A stretch of DNA of 64,000 nucleotides from Parasponia andersonii. Lineage: Eukaryota > Streptophyta > Magnoliopsida > Rosales > Cannabaceae. A program made the translations under genes and the position numbers. Positions 12,127 to 23,071 of this stretch are shown here, one piece after another. The stretch spans positions 173,679 through 237,678 of the forward strand of contig JXTB01000043.1 of assembly GCA_002914805.1 (NCBI GenBank), written 5' to 3'. A model generated the notes under the pieces. That model saw only the letters and a program-made list of their open reading frames with translations, was not told where the DNA came from and made no database searches. How positions within the stretch are numbered: position 1 is the first letter of the stretch; every line of letters starts with the position of its first letter.

Positions 12127-15100
12127 ATGGGCTTATTAAGGAGGCAGCTCTTTCTTCCCGGTGGAGTTATTTTACAAAGGGTCGAGGGCCCGGTAGACTT
12201 GTACCTTCGCCCCTCCGCCCTCGAAGGCTCCATCATCTTGGGGAGGAAGCACTTGGAATGGCTGCGGTTTCCCCTTTCTCCCCTAGTCCACCAGTTCTTC
12301 AGCCTGATGGGGATTCACCCGATACAGTTGAACGCTAACGGGGTTATGATCTTAATGGGGCTCTCTGCTCTTTCGGTCCTCCTCAATGTGCATATCAACT
12401 TAGAAGTGGTCTTCTATGCCTACAAGCTCACCCTCATCCCCAAAATAAGCTCTTACTCTACTTTCTACCTCCAGCCACTTCCGAGGTGCCACGTTTTCTG
12501 GGGCTTGCCAAGGTCAAACAAGCAATGGGATTCTCACTTCGGGTTGTACGCCGTCGAAGGGCGTGGTGCTCTCCTTGGGTGAACAGGTCATGTTTTGATT
12601 TTTGGGTCTGCGTGCACTTTGTCCATTTTCGCTCATGATATCTGGCCTTGCGCAGCCTCTGTGGAGGAAAGCAGGTTTGAGCCACGGCTGTCGATGGGGC
12701 GGCTCAAGGAGCTAGAAGGGGTCATCATCTTCGGATCCTCTGGGGATTACCGCCACATTCAGGCCATTCTGAATCCTCAGGTGATGAACATGATGCTGAT
12801 GATGGTCTCACATTTGCCCTTTCCGCTAGACACATGGGTCATCACCAAGTACAATCGGAGCCAGATTGACGCTTCAGCTCTGAACCAATTCCGCCGGGAT
12901 GAGAAGAATCACATTGCCATGATGTGTTGCCAGATTATAGCCTCAAGCCAACTGGCAGGTCCCAATGATCTGGTGGCGCCATAGAGGCAGTAGAGCTTGT
13001 GACCAAGGAATGCGTTAGGTTCCGAAGTGAGAAAGTCACTGCCCCTAAGAGGGTTAGGAGTGAGTTTGTTTCCTGCCCTAAGGCCCCATCGATTAGGTCA
13101 TGGCTGCGTTCTAATCACATCGCTCGCTCTTATAGGTTCGAACACTGGCCCTTAAGTAGATCCCTCCCTGGCAAGGGGAAGTACCGTTGCCCACAGAGCC
13201 CGATCCAAGGTCCTCGCCGGTCGGCGTCTGGTGGTGTCCTTTGAGGATGAGGCCGGGAGGCAGGGAGTTGTCACCCCAAGAACAGGCTCGGACGACAAGC
13301 CAGAAGGTCTGTTCGTGTTTGAGGATGATGCGCTCACGACGCCTTCTCCCGAGGCAAGCGGGTCCGCGATCCGAGAGACACTGGCCATAAAGATCGTGTA
13401 TGGCAAAGGGGTGCCTTTAAGCCTACCAAGGGAGCTTGCTGCGCCAGTTCTGCTCACTCCCGTGAGGAAATTGCCAAGCTCAGTGGAAGGGCTCCCAGGC
13501 TGAAGTCTTGCATGTCTTCCCCTCCCTCGGTCTCTGTGAAGCGGGGTCATGAATTCGACCCGTCCAAGGGGGAGAAAAGTTCGATTGGGAAAAGAGGCAA
13601 AACTGCCCCCTCTTCAGATAGTGACGATGATTGGGCTACCCTGACCATCATAAGGAGGAGGAGGCCCACGCGGTGCAGCTCGTCTGAGTGTGTTGGTCAA
13701 GACAAGACCGAAAAATTATAGCCAGGTGGGTCTCCAAGTGAGGTGGCGCCACCTCCGGTTGTCGCCGAAGGTGCATTTGGAGACGCCCCATCTTCTACCT
13801 CCCCCACCCCCTCCCCTCCATTTCAGGAGCGTCAAAAGATGCTACTAGAGTGCACTTGGTGGGGGGAAAAGGTGTCCTCATAGTTGGCAGGGAGGAGTCA
13901 CGTTCCTCGGACGCGAATGATACTCAGGGAGAGGGTCTGGCTGCAAAGATCGAGTTGGAGGCGCTCTCCCTAGAGAATGTGGGTCTCGTTGTTGACCGTA
14001 GCATTGCACATTTCTGGCTCGTCTAGCCGTCTTCTCCATGCTTTCGGTATCTTTGCTGAACATTGACTCCCCTTTTTTTATATTCTACAGCTATCCATTG
14101 TTCAGTCTTTCTATTCCTCTCTTGTCGGGGAGCTGACCGGCCTAATGAATGCCTGTGCTATGGCAGCAGAGCAGAGCGAGGTCGCCCTTGCTGCATTGAG
14201 GGCGGACTTCGGCTTGTACTGGAGCCTGGAGGAAGCTAGGGTCAGCACTGTGATGGCTCATGCCTTGAGCACCGAGAAGGCCAGGTGTGAAGAGCTAGCC
14301 GCCAGGTTGGCCGAGGCAGAGGGGAAGTTCCAGTCTCTCGAAGTCGAGGTTTCGGGTTTGTGCTCGGAGGCCGAGGTTACCAGGTTAGCCCAAGCTGAGC
14401 TTAAGATCAAGGAATAGGAGTTGCAGAGCACAAGGGTCGAGATGGGGCTGGCTTTCATCGCTCATGATAGAGCCGTCGATGAGGATAAGGAAGCGAGGAA
14501 AGCCGAGGCGAAAGCCAAGTTAGAGGCTTATTCCCTACAAAGCAAACTCGACCGGTCCAATGAAGTAATCCGACATCTCTATTTGGATCACTGTAAACTG
14601 ATGGAAGCTTACATGGAGCTGACTCACAAGCGTGGTGAAGACCTTGCCGATATTAACACTCTTTTGATCAATTTTTCATAGCGGTAAGCAGAACTGAGGC
14701 TGGCTGCGCTAAACGATAGGCTGGCAGATGCAGAGAAGCTGAAAATAAGGTACCAGAGGCAGGTGGACGTACTTTTTGCAGAGAGCTATAGGTCTGGCTG
14801 AGAAAACACAGAATTTGAGGGCCACACGGAGGTGGTGACGCCAGACCAGTTCGATGAGCAGAAAGGCATTGAGAGGGACCATTTCTCCGTTGGATACTAC
14901 ATGCAACAGCTAGGGGACGAGATTAATATCGTATACCCTGCTGATGTATTGAAGATGCTTGACGAAGAGAATGACGGGCCCTCTACATCTACCTCAGTCA
15001 CCAAAGAGATAGTGCCTACTTCTGATCTGCCAACACAAGCTACGGAAGTTCCTGAGGGTCAGCCTAGTCCTGGCGCTTTAACTGGTGGAGGGCCAAGTGT

Positions 15101-15203
15101 AGTCATCCTGTCTAGCGATGAATCAGAACCCGATATGCTGCTCCCTGTGGAAGCTGGGCCAAGTGTCGAAGCTGGCATCTCTCCCCCAATCGGAGGTAAT
15201 TAG
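12127..15203 (+). pseudogene. Antisense ORF of the Retand-type element (gypsy-type putative transposase domain plus coiled coil)
   Basis: The likely start is the ATG at 12127 (MGLLRRQLFLPGG). Roughly the first 150 codons resemble the plant 'transposase (putative) gypsy type' family, with motifs PSALEGSIILGRKHLEWLRF, MGIHPIQLNANGVMILMG and HVFWGLPRSNKQWDSHFGLY. A TGA at 12580-12582 and a TAG at 12982-12984 break frame 1. Frame then shifts repeatedly through an acidic, Ser/Pro-rich middle (13187-13721). A C-terminal Ala/Glu/Lys-rich coiled coil (14145-14831) has in-frame stops at 14415-14417 and beyond, followed by a tail ending at 15203. It faces gag-pol. The function of this family is not known. 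The copy is clearly non-functional. Confidence 0.75.
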
Positions 15204-16019
15204 GGACCCTCGCTCTTTTGTGTACTTGTAAAATACTAGCTGTGTAGTGTAAAACTCCCTTGTTGTAAGCATCTGTTTAAATAATAAAAATAATATATTT
15301 TTCTTACATTTATTCTGTTTTTTTTTTGTTGTCCGCATTTGTGGTCAGGGTCGGATATCATATACGATGTCATTCCTTTGTCAGCAGTTCGACTAACCTC
15401 TGGGTCTGGCATAATCATATATGATTTGGAGTTATTAGTAAATCCTCTCCGTGCTATGATTAACGAGATTAACTCAAAAAATCAGGATGTGATTTTCGGC
15501 TCATCCAGCTCTGAGGATGTATAATTACTGTTATAACTTGTCTTAGCAGAATTTGATCCGCGCATATGGCTAGACTTCTCTGACCCAAAATGGGATTGCA
15601 CCAGGAACCAGCTCCAGGGGTTGGTCGATTCTTACTTAGACCCATAGCTACAAAAGAAAAGGCCTGGGCTTGGCTCTCAACGGGAGCAAACAAGGCGTTA
15701 TCACTCCGACGTGTCCTTGCGAGTCTGTCCAAGAACTGTTTCTGACAAATAAAGATACTGGGTCTCTGTCTCTATCGACCACGCACTCTGTAATTTAAGC
15801 ATCAATAAATAGAATTTGGTTTTGACTTCCATCTTTGTGTTTTGAAGATTACACACTTAGTATCTTGTGTAACTTATCTAGGTCCGCTTCCAATGGGTAG
15901 ACCCTATAGGGTCTACTTTCAATAGATAGACTCTGGCTCCATTTACCTTCAGCTTATGTGTAGCTAAGGTGCTTTCTTGGGGGGTGTTATCGCTCAATTC
16001 TTCCCTATCGTGTAAGTGT
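15204..16019. other. Non-coding spacer of the Retand-type element
   Basis: Between the antisense ORF end and the tandem-repeat block. No supported ORF on either strand. A poly-T run at 15318-15328 and AATAAAAATAATAT at about 15281 may be the 3' end of the antisense transcript. Confidence 0.4.
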
Positions 16020-16560
16020 TTCTTGAGGGTCGGCAGCAAGTTTTATTGCACAGTCCATTGCCTTTCGTACGCTTTCTCGGGTTATGTGATAACCATGGCA
16101 TGGTCTCTAACTAGGTTTGCTAGCAAACATTTTATTGCACAGCCCACCCCTATTCGTACATTTTCTCGGGCCATTGGCAAGCATTTTATTGTGCGATGTG
16201 ATTCCTTCAGTACGATTTTTAATGAGGTCTACTGATAAGTATTTATTGCGTAGCTCATTCCTGCTCGTACGTTTTCTCGGGCCATCGTCAAGCATTTTAT
16301 TACACGAGGTGATTCCCACAGTATGATCTTTAATGAGGTCTGCTAGAAAGTATTTTATTGCACAGCTCATTCCTCTTAGTACGTTTTCTCGGGCCATCAG
16401 CAAGCATTTTATTACGTGATGTGATTCCCACAGTATTATCTTTAATGAGGTTTACAGGCAAGCATTTTATTGCACAACTCATTCCTCTTCGTACGTTTTC
16501 TCAAGCCATCGGTAAGCATTTTATTGCGTGATGTGATTCCCACCGTATGATCTTTATCCG
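16020..16560. repeat. ~112-bp tandem repeat block, about five units
   Basis: The phrase CGTACGTTTTCTCGGGCCAT or a close variant recurs at 16066, 16155, 16266, 16378 and 16490, a spacing of 89, 111, 112 and 112 bp. Each unit also carries AAGCATTTTATTGC and GTGATTCCCACAGTATGATC. Units differ by scattered substitutions. Tandem repeats in this position are known in Tat-lineage elements and can seed satellite DNA. Confidence 0.9.
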
Positions 16561-16835
16561 TGTGAATAGGTTAAGGGATCTGGCGTTGGGGAGCAGACCC
16601 TTGTAAATAGCGAACTAGTGGGTAAATCTGTGTAGCAGACATACTGATTTGTTTTAGAATTAGGCTATTCAATAATATAAGCATTTACATGTATCTTACA
16701 CGTAATATTTTTTCAAGTGCTGGACATTTCATGTGTTGGGTAGGCTCTTCCTGGTCTTGAGTTCTTTTAGGACGTATGTGCCATTATCGAGTGCTTTGAT
16801 CACCTCATAGGGTCCGACCTAGTTAGAGTCTAGTT

Positions 16836-17774
16836 TCAAGGAATTCCTATTCTGAGCTTCAAGACCCAATCTCTAGTGTTAAACCAGCGAATGTTGACTT
16901 TCTTTGCGTAATAAGATCTTGCTTGCTGGTGGTACGAGGCTAGATGGATCAGAGCCATGTCTCTTGTTTCTTCCAGGAAGTCTGTGTTATGGCTTAGCTG
17001 TTGCTTGTTCAACAAGGCATCTTTTACCACTTCGGAATGAAGGGTCAGGAGGCTAATTTCGGTCGGGATCATAGCCTCTAACCCATAGACCATGGCAAAA
17101 GGTGTTCTTCCCGTTGACCTCCGCTCCATGTTTCGGTAGGCCCACACAATGGCTGGTAGCTCTTCTAACCACTTTCCTTTATCCTCCTGTAAGTTCTTTT
17201 TAATATTGCTAAAGATAGCCTTGTTCGTTGCCTCCACTCAGCCATTCCCCTAGGGATAATTTACATATGAGAATCTGAGATTTATGTCATATAAATCACA
17301 CAGCTCTTTGAGCTTGGCGTTTTGGAACTGTGTGCCATGATCGTCATGTATCTCCTTCAGGATTCCGTACCGGCAGATTATGTTTTTCCAAATAAAGTTA
17401 ATTGTTTCTGCTTTATTGATGGTTGTGTAGGCTTCAGCTTCCACCCATTTGATGAAATAGTCGGTGGTCAGTAAGACATATCTCCTTCCCCTAGGGCTCC
17501 TGGGGAGTTCTCCGACGATATCTAGACCCCACTTAGCGAAGGACCAAGGAGTTATATTCGAATGGAGCTCCTCCACGGGTTGGTGTTTCAGGGGGGCAAA
17601 CCTCTGGCATTTATCATATTTCTTGACGAACTGGGCCACCTCGATCATCATGTAGGGCCAGAAGTATCCAGCCATCAAGGCCCTGTGGGCGAGGCTCTGC
17701 CCACCGGAGTGGTTGCCACACACTCCCTCGTGGATTTCTTCCATCAGCTTCTGCACCTCCATGGGCCTACGCAC
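16836..17774 (-). pseudogene. Gypsy integrase, Retand-type element
   Basis: Minus-strand ORFs at 17774-17250 and 17237-16836 give one integrase broken once near 17243. The first holds the HHCC-type zinc-binding region (HEGVCGNHSGG, then CQRF) and core motifs GLDIVGELP and IHDDHGTQF, the first two acidic catalytic positions. The second holds the segment LPAIVWAYRNMERRSTGRTPF and the C-terminal region. The break falls close to the third acidic residue of the DDE triad, so activity is unlikely. It lies downstream of RNase H, the order expected for Ty3/gypsy. Confidence 0.85.
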
Positions 17775-18555
17775 CTAAGCATCGGTCCCATCTCGATCTT
17801 CTGTATAATCGGCACCCTACTATCGAGAATTGGGCAGCCTTTAATCTGATCGACCATGCATTTTGGAGGTCTATAGGCAGGTTTCTTGACACCAAGTATT
17901 GGGTGATGGGTCTCATCCAGCATTCATCCTCAGAGTCAGTCGCGAACACGTGGCACGTGAGGTTCTCTAAGGGGTCTCTCATGTATTCGCCTTCTAACAG
18001 AATCTCCGTGCGTTTAGTCATCCCCCCATCGGTGCGATTCTAGCCAACTCGTCAGCCTTTTAGTTTATCTCCCTGGGAATCTATTCAATATTGAATATGT
18101 TAAAGCGGGCTTTCGGCCCCATTATCTTGGAGAAGTACCTATGTAATCTTGGCTCTTTCACTTCGAAGTCTCTCCTGACCTGACCCACGATCAGCGGCGA
18201 GTCAGTCTTTACTGTGATGTTTTCTACTCCGAAGTGCAGGGCTAGCTCGAGGCCTTGTAGTAGCGCTTCGTACTCTGCCTCATTGTTTGTTGCATGGAAA
18301 CCAAATCTCAAGGCTTTCTCTATCCTGAGTCCTGCTAGGGTCTGTAGGACTATTTGATGCCTGAGACCCCGAGGTATTCGTGGATCCGTCAGTGTAGAGT
18401 GTCCATGTTGAAAAATGTGAGCCAGAGGCGTCTATGGCGGGTCGTGTAGCTCGCCGAAGGACTGGATTTCTACTAGGAATTATGCCATGACTTACCCCTT
18501 CTTCACCACTTGAGGCCGATACTCGATGCCGTATATCTCCAGCTCGATGGCTCAT
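17775..18555 (-). pseudogene. Second (archaeal-type) RNase H, Retand-type element
   Basis: The ORF at 18311-18081 contains ATNNEAEYEALLQGLELALH and VKTDSPLIVGQV, the hallmark of the extra archaeal-type RNase H found in Tat-lineage elements. The preceding piece (18555-18280) reads into TWTLYTDGSTNTSGSQ, its N-terminal aspartate motif. Stops separate the pieces. In live elements this domain is thought to back up or replace the RT-linked RNase H; here it is inactive by disruption. Confidence 0.8.
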
Positions 18556-19894
18556 TTAGTCAATCGTCCCGATAGGTCTGGTTTGGCCAAGATCTGCCGA
18601 ATGGGGAAGTTTGTATACACCATGACTAAGTGTGCCTCGAAGTACTGCCTTAGTCTCTTCTTAGCATTGAAAAGAGCAAGAACTAGTTTTCTATCATACT
18701 GTATCACGTCTCTGCATCTAGGAGCATGCGGCTTACATAGAACACCAATTACTGCTTGCTGCCCTCCTCGACGAATAGTATATCGTTGATCGCTACTTTG
18801 AACACTGACAAATAAGCATATAGACACTGTCCTTCTGCTAGAGAAGTCAGGATGGGCGGATGACTTAAATACTGTTTGAGCTCCGTTAGTGCCTTATCCT
18901 GCTCCTTCCCACAGACGATTGGGAAGCTATCAGTCAGATATTTTGGAGACAAACTAGCTGAGTACGGCTTCTTCCCGGTTAGATGCTGGACCTCCCTAAT
19001 GGTTGAGGGTCTTTGTACATCTGCGATTGAGGATAACTGGATTGGATTGGCCTCAATGCTCCTTCTGCTTACTATGCACCCTAGTAACTGGCTAGAGGAC
19101 ACCCTAAAAGTGCATTTCTTAGGGTTCAGATGTATTTGGTAGTGCCTCAAAACCTAGAAACACTCGTCCAGATGCCCCAGGTGGTTCAAAGCTTCTTTGC
19201 TCTTCAAGACCATGTCGTCGATGTAAACCTCCATCATTTTTCCCAAAAGCTCAGTGAACATTTTGTTTATGAGCCTCTGGTAGGTCGCCCCCACGTTCTT
19301 CAAGCCAAAAGGCATACGTTTGTTACAGTACAGACCTTGCTCAATAATGAATGCCGTATGGATCTAGTCTTCTTCGTATAGAGGAATCTAGTTGTATCCA
19401 GAGTAAGTATCTAGGAAGCTCATCCTGTCGAATCTCGTAGTCGCATCGACTATTTGATCGATTTTCAGTAGGGGAAAACTGTCTTTCGAGCAGGCCTTGT
19501 TCAGATTAGTAAAATCTATGCAGGTTTGATCGTCACTACTTTTCTTCTTTACCACCACCGGGTTGGAGACCCAGCATGGGTATACGCACTCCATGATTAG
19601 GCCGTTTTTCAACAGTATCTCGACCTCCTTGTTGGTCACTCTGTTTTTCTCTGGCGCGAAACTTCGGAGCTTCTGTCTAACTAGAGGAAAGTTGGGGTCT
19701 ATGTTCAGACATTGGCAGGCGTGCACGAGGTTTATTCTGGGTATGTCATCATGGGACCACGCGAACAAGTCTTTTTTCTGCCTAAGGAATTCCAACAGCT
19801 CGCTTCTCTCCCTTTCGGGCAGCAGGGCCCTAATTAAGATTACTTTCTCCGGCTCTACTTCTTTCAAAAGGACTGCTACCAGCTCCTCAATCAT
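18552..19894 (-). pseudogene. Gypsy reverse transcriptase and RT-linked RNase H, Retand-type element
   Basis: The minus-strand ORF 19894-19388 covers the RT N-terminal half (AWSHDDIPRI, VVVKKKSSDDQTCIDFTNLN, FLDTYSGYN). A stop follows at about 19380. The next frame carries the active-site motif MMEVYIDDMVL near 19205-19237. ORF 19150-18749 continues with LNPKKCTF and the connection region. ORF 18827-18552 is the RNase H tail. At least three stops or frameshifts break the unit. Clade-typical for Ty3/gypsy. Confidence 0.9.
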
Positions 19895-19960
19895 GGTTTC
19901 TAGCCTGTCAGACTACTCTTCGATCTGCTTCATATATTCTGGTAGGCGGTCCTTTGATTA

Positions 19961-20449
19961 CTATCTGTCTCCTGTCAGGACGATCGTGCTCCTATCGATT
20001 CCCTTTAAAGTAGTTGAAAAACACTTCCTCATGGAGGCCTGGTCTCCCTTAATGTCTATTGTATAAGTATCATTCTTCGATTGATATCTCAGGACATGGT
20101 GGAGGGTGGAGGTGACCCCATGCATGGTGTGGATCCATCCCCTCCCCATGATGGCGTTGAATGAGGACTCGCAATCAATGATGATGAAATCTACATCCAA
20201 GAACCTCTCTATAGCACAAACCTTCAAAGTTACGACATCCAAGGGGCTGATTTTACAGCTATTGAAGGCGAATAGCGATTGATAGGTCGACTTGAGCGCG
20301 CTCCAGTTTAGGCCCATGTTCTCGAAAGTGCTGAGGAACAGGACGTCGACGCTACTCCCGCCGTCGATCAGGAACCTTTCTACCATCACAGAGTCGATCT
20401 GTAGCTTGATCACTAGGGGGTCGTCATGAGGCAGGTGCACTGTGGCCAA
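19961..20449 (-). pseudogene. Aspartic protease (retropepsin) region, Retand-type element
   Basis: Contains VHLPHDDPLVIKLQID followed by RFLIDGGSSVDVLF, the plant gypsy version of the D-T/S-G active site (here DGGSS). It precedes RT in minus-strand order. The 162-codon piece is open but detached from gag by stops, so it would not be made as part of a polyprotein. Confidence 0.85.
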
Positions 20450-22240
20450 ATCCTACTGGGTAAAGGCAATGGGGGTGGTTGAGGCATAGCTCTCCCTCAT
20501 CGTCAGGTGATTCACTGAATGCCCCAGGCCCCTCAAGCGCTTCACCCTCTCTTTAGTCCTTTTCCGATGTTTTTCCTTTTCTTCTTGACTCTGGGTTGGC
20601 TCCGGTCTACCCACAATCATCGATATTATCCTCAGGGCCTACTCCCCTAACCCGGAGGCCTGGGTCCGCTTTCCCTTTTCCAGCCCGGCAGCATCTCCCT
20701 TGGACGGGCTTCTGCTCGCCTTTACATACTCTTTTAGCTTGTCAGCCTGGATCGCCATTATAACCTACGTGTAAAGGCTACGGCAGTAGATAGTGTCATG
20801 CCCGTGATCTCTATGGAATTGACAATACCTGCTCTTGTTCTTTATGTGGTCAGGAACGCCAGACTTGGGGGGATCTTTAAAAATGCCCCGTTTTTGTTCT
20901 GGAGGTAAATCACGTCGATTGGTGTGTTGAGCTCGAACTTGGACAGAAGGTCTTTAAACATTTTCCTCCTCTTGTTGCTTTCTTGACTGGCTTGGGTCGG
21001 GGTTGCCTACTTCAGATTTGGCTCCTGGGCTAGCGTAGGCCTCTTTACTCCCTGTATGGCTGGGATTTGCATCGGCATTATTGTTATTGCCGCGGAGGTT
21101 TTGGATACTTTCTGATGGCTCTCTAGCATTTTAAATACCCCTTCTGATTTTACCAGGATATCGATCATGTCATATGGTAGATTTAAGAGTAGATGGTCTG
21201 ACAGCATCGATCCTGGCTGTAAGCCCCTGACAAAAGAGCTCGCAGCTTGGGTCGAGTCGGCGTCATGTACTAAGGACATCACTTCTAGGAAACACGACAA
21301 ATATTCTCTTGGGGACTCGTTCGCGGATTGCTTCAACCGGTCCAGGTCTCGTATAGTCTTCTACTGCCTCTGGGCACTTACGTACTGTTTCAGGAAAAGT
21401 TTACAAAAATCTTCAAACGCATTTATAGATTTCTCCGGGAGTTGCCTAAACCAGAACAGGGCTAGCCCCGCTAGGGTGGTGGAGAAGACTTTGCAGATCA
21501 CAGCTTCGTCTCTAGTTTCCAGAGTTATCTTCTATTGGAAATGATATATGTGGTCGAAGGGGTCGGTCTTTCCTTCGAACTATCTGAAAGTCGGGGTCAT
21601 GAAGTCCTTTGGCTTGGGCTCCAGCTGAATCCAGTCAGCGAAGGCTATTCAGTTGATCCCACGCACGGTCTGTTCTACCAGATCGGCAGGGGTCTGGCTG
21701 TGATGGGTCCCGAGTCTCTTACTCAGCTCCGCTATCATCTTCTGTTTCCAGTCGGGGAGCACACTTTCCGGGTTCTTCTAGTATCATCTGTCCACTGCCA
21801 TTTCTGCCCGGAATGGCCTTGTCTAACTTTGTTGTTCTCCTTGCATCTGCGATCTGGATAGGGCGGGGATTTCCCTTGGCAGTTGCTGACCCCTAAACTC
21901 TTGCTGGACCTCCTCATCGAAATCCTCTCTTCACCCGCTCCTGGCTACACTTGCCAATAGCCCTTCAAGGTGGACATTATCTCTACGAACTTTGGCGACC
22001 TCATCCTTTAAACTCAGGATGGCCTCATGAGCCATCTCCGCCTTCCTATTAGCTTCTGTCAAGACGGCAAGCATTTGGCCCAGATGTTATTCCAGAATGG
22101 GTCATGCTTCCGGGGAGCTTCCTTTGGCGTCAGATCGCGTACTTCTTGTTGTCATTCTCGAGGGTACCATCTGATATCGTATGGCTTCTTGTTTGGGGAG
22201 AGCGTTGTCGTAAGACTCTTACTCTTTCTCTTACGCCTCG
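20450..22240 (-). pseudogene. Gag region and 5' leader, Retand-type element
   Basis: The ORF 21336-21007 reads MKQSANESPREYLSCFLEV and FVRGLQPGSMLSDHLLLN, typical of the retrotransposon gag domain. Flanking parts of gag are recognisable only through many stops and frame changes. A basic KKKRKTSEKDKKR-like stretch lies downstream near 20560. Confidence 0.75.
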
Positions 22241-22241
22241 T

Positions 22242-22263
22242 ATTCCCACAGACGGTGCCAAAC
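22242..22263 (-). other. Primer binding site, Retand-type element
   Basis: Directly inside the 5' LTR the minus strand reads TTTGGCACCGTCTGTGGGAA, the primer-binding sequence commonly seen in Tat-lineage elements. Not the initiator-Met type. Confidence 0.7.
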
Positions 22264-23071
22264 TGTTGGTATTATTCTTACCAACTATCCACGTGTCTTC
22301 AAACTATTGGTACTGGTTCTACCAACTGTCCACATGTCTTCACTATCTTAGAATACTTTTGATCTCAAGCCAGACTGGAGAGGTGGGGTAGCCACCTACA
22401 AAGACTCTCCGATGCTTAAATCAGATATTTACTCCCGAGATTGAGTAGCAAAGACTAGTTTTTTTTGCTTGTAAATTTTTTATGCATGTATCTCTCTTGT
22501 ACAAGGGAGATGTATAGTGCACATATATATATATATATATATATATAATCCTAGAATCAAGAACCTACCGGCTCTCAATCCCAAGATCGAGTACCCTTTC
22601 TTATCATGACTTACTCTGGAGATCACGGGTCGTGGTTACCGTAATTTTCCTTGCATTATTGTGATCTGCTTCCCGCCGTTCCCTATGGTACGAGCCTGGT
22701 AGGGGCGAGACTTTGACAACCCACCGTCTTATCAAGACGATTTGCCTAATGCATACACCTACCTAGGATTGCATTGAATGCCATGTCTAGGTCTGGAGCG
22801 GTGCACTGCCTCCAATGATCTTCTGGCAGAAGATCCTTGAGGCTTCTGACCCCCAGCTGTCGAGGTAAGAATTAGATTAGGCTGAACCCGTCCAGAGTCT
22901 GGGATGGATTCGGCCCTGGCCTGCGACAACTAATGGGCTCATGTCGTATCACATGCGACTTATGTGGCTTTCAAGCGATCCTTCTGGACATGTGTCGAAC
23001 GGTGTGTTCCTTACCATCTGTTCCACCACTTAACCGTCCACGTAGCGCACGATCTAGGAGTGGGTCCCACA
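22264..23071 (-). repeat. 5' LTR of the Retand-type element
   Basis: 808 bp, plus-strand termini TGTTGGTATTA and GGGTCCCACA. It carries an (AT)n tract at about 22519-22546 that is longer than in the other two copies, which explains most of the length difference. Confidence 0.9.

Larger units (their letters stand above)
10953..23071 (-). mobile_element. Tat/Retand-type Ty3/gypsy retrotransposon with antisense ORF
   Basis: The 12.1-kb element has LTRs at 22264-23071 (5') and 10953-11742 (3'). Minus-strand order is PBS, gag, protease, RT, RNase H, a second RNase H, integrase, then a tandem-repeat region and an antisense (plus-strand) ORF before the 3' LTR. An extra antisense ORF between pol and the 3' LTR and a second, archaeal-type RNase H are known features of the Tat lineage (Retand group). 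All coding parts carry stops or frameshifts, so the copy is inactive. Flanks GCTGT (10948-10952) and ACTAT (23072-23076) match at 3 of 5 bases; the target-site duplication is either decayed or absent. Confidence 0.85.

Noticed and set aside
13152..13550. 132-codon minus-strand ORF in the antisense-ORF region
   Set aside because: Mirror frame of GC-richer plus-strand coding sequence, with no gag-pol similarity.
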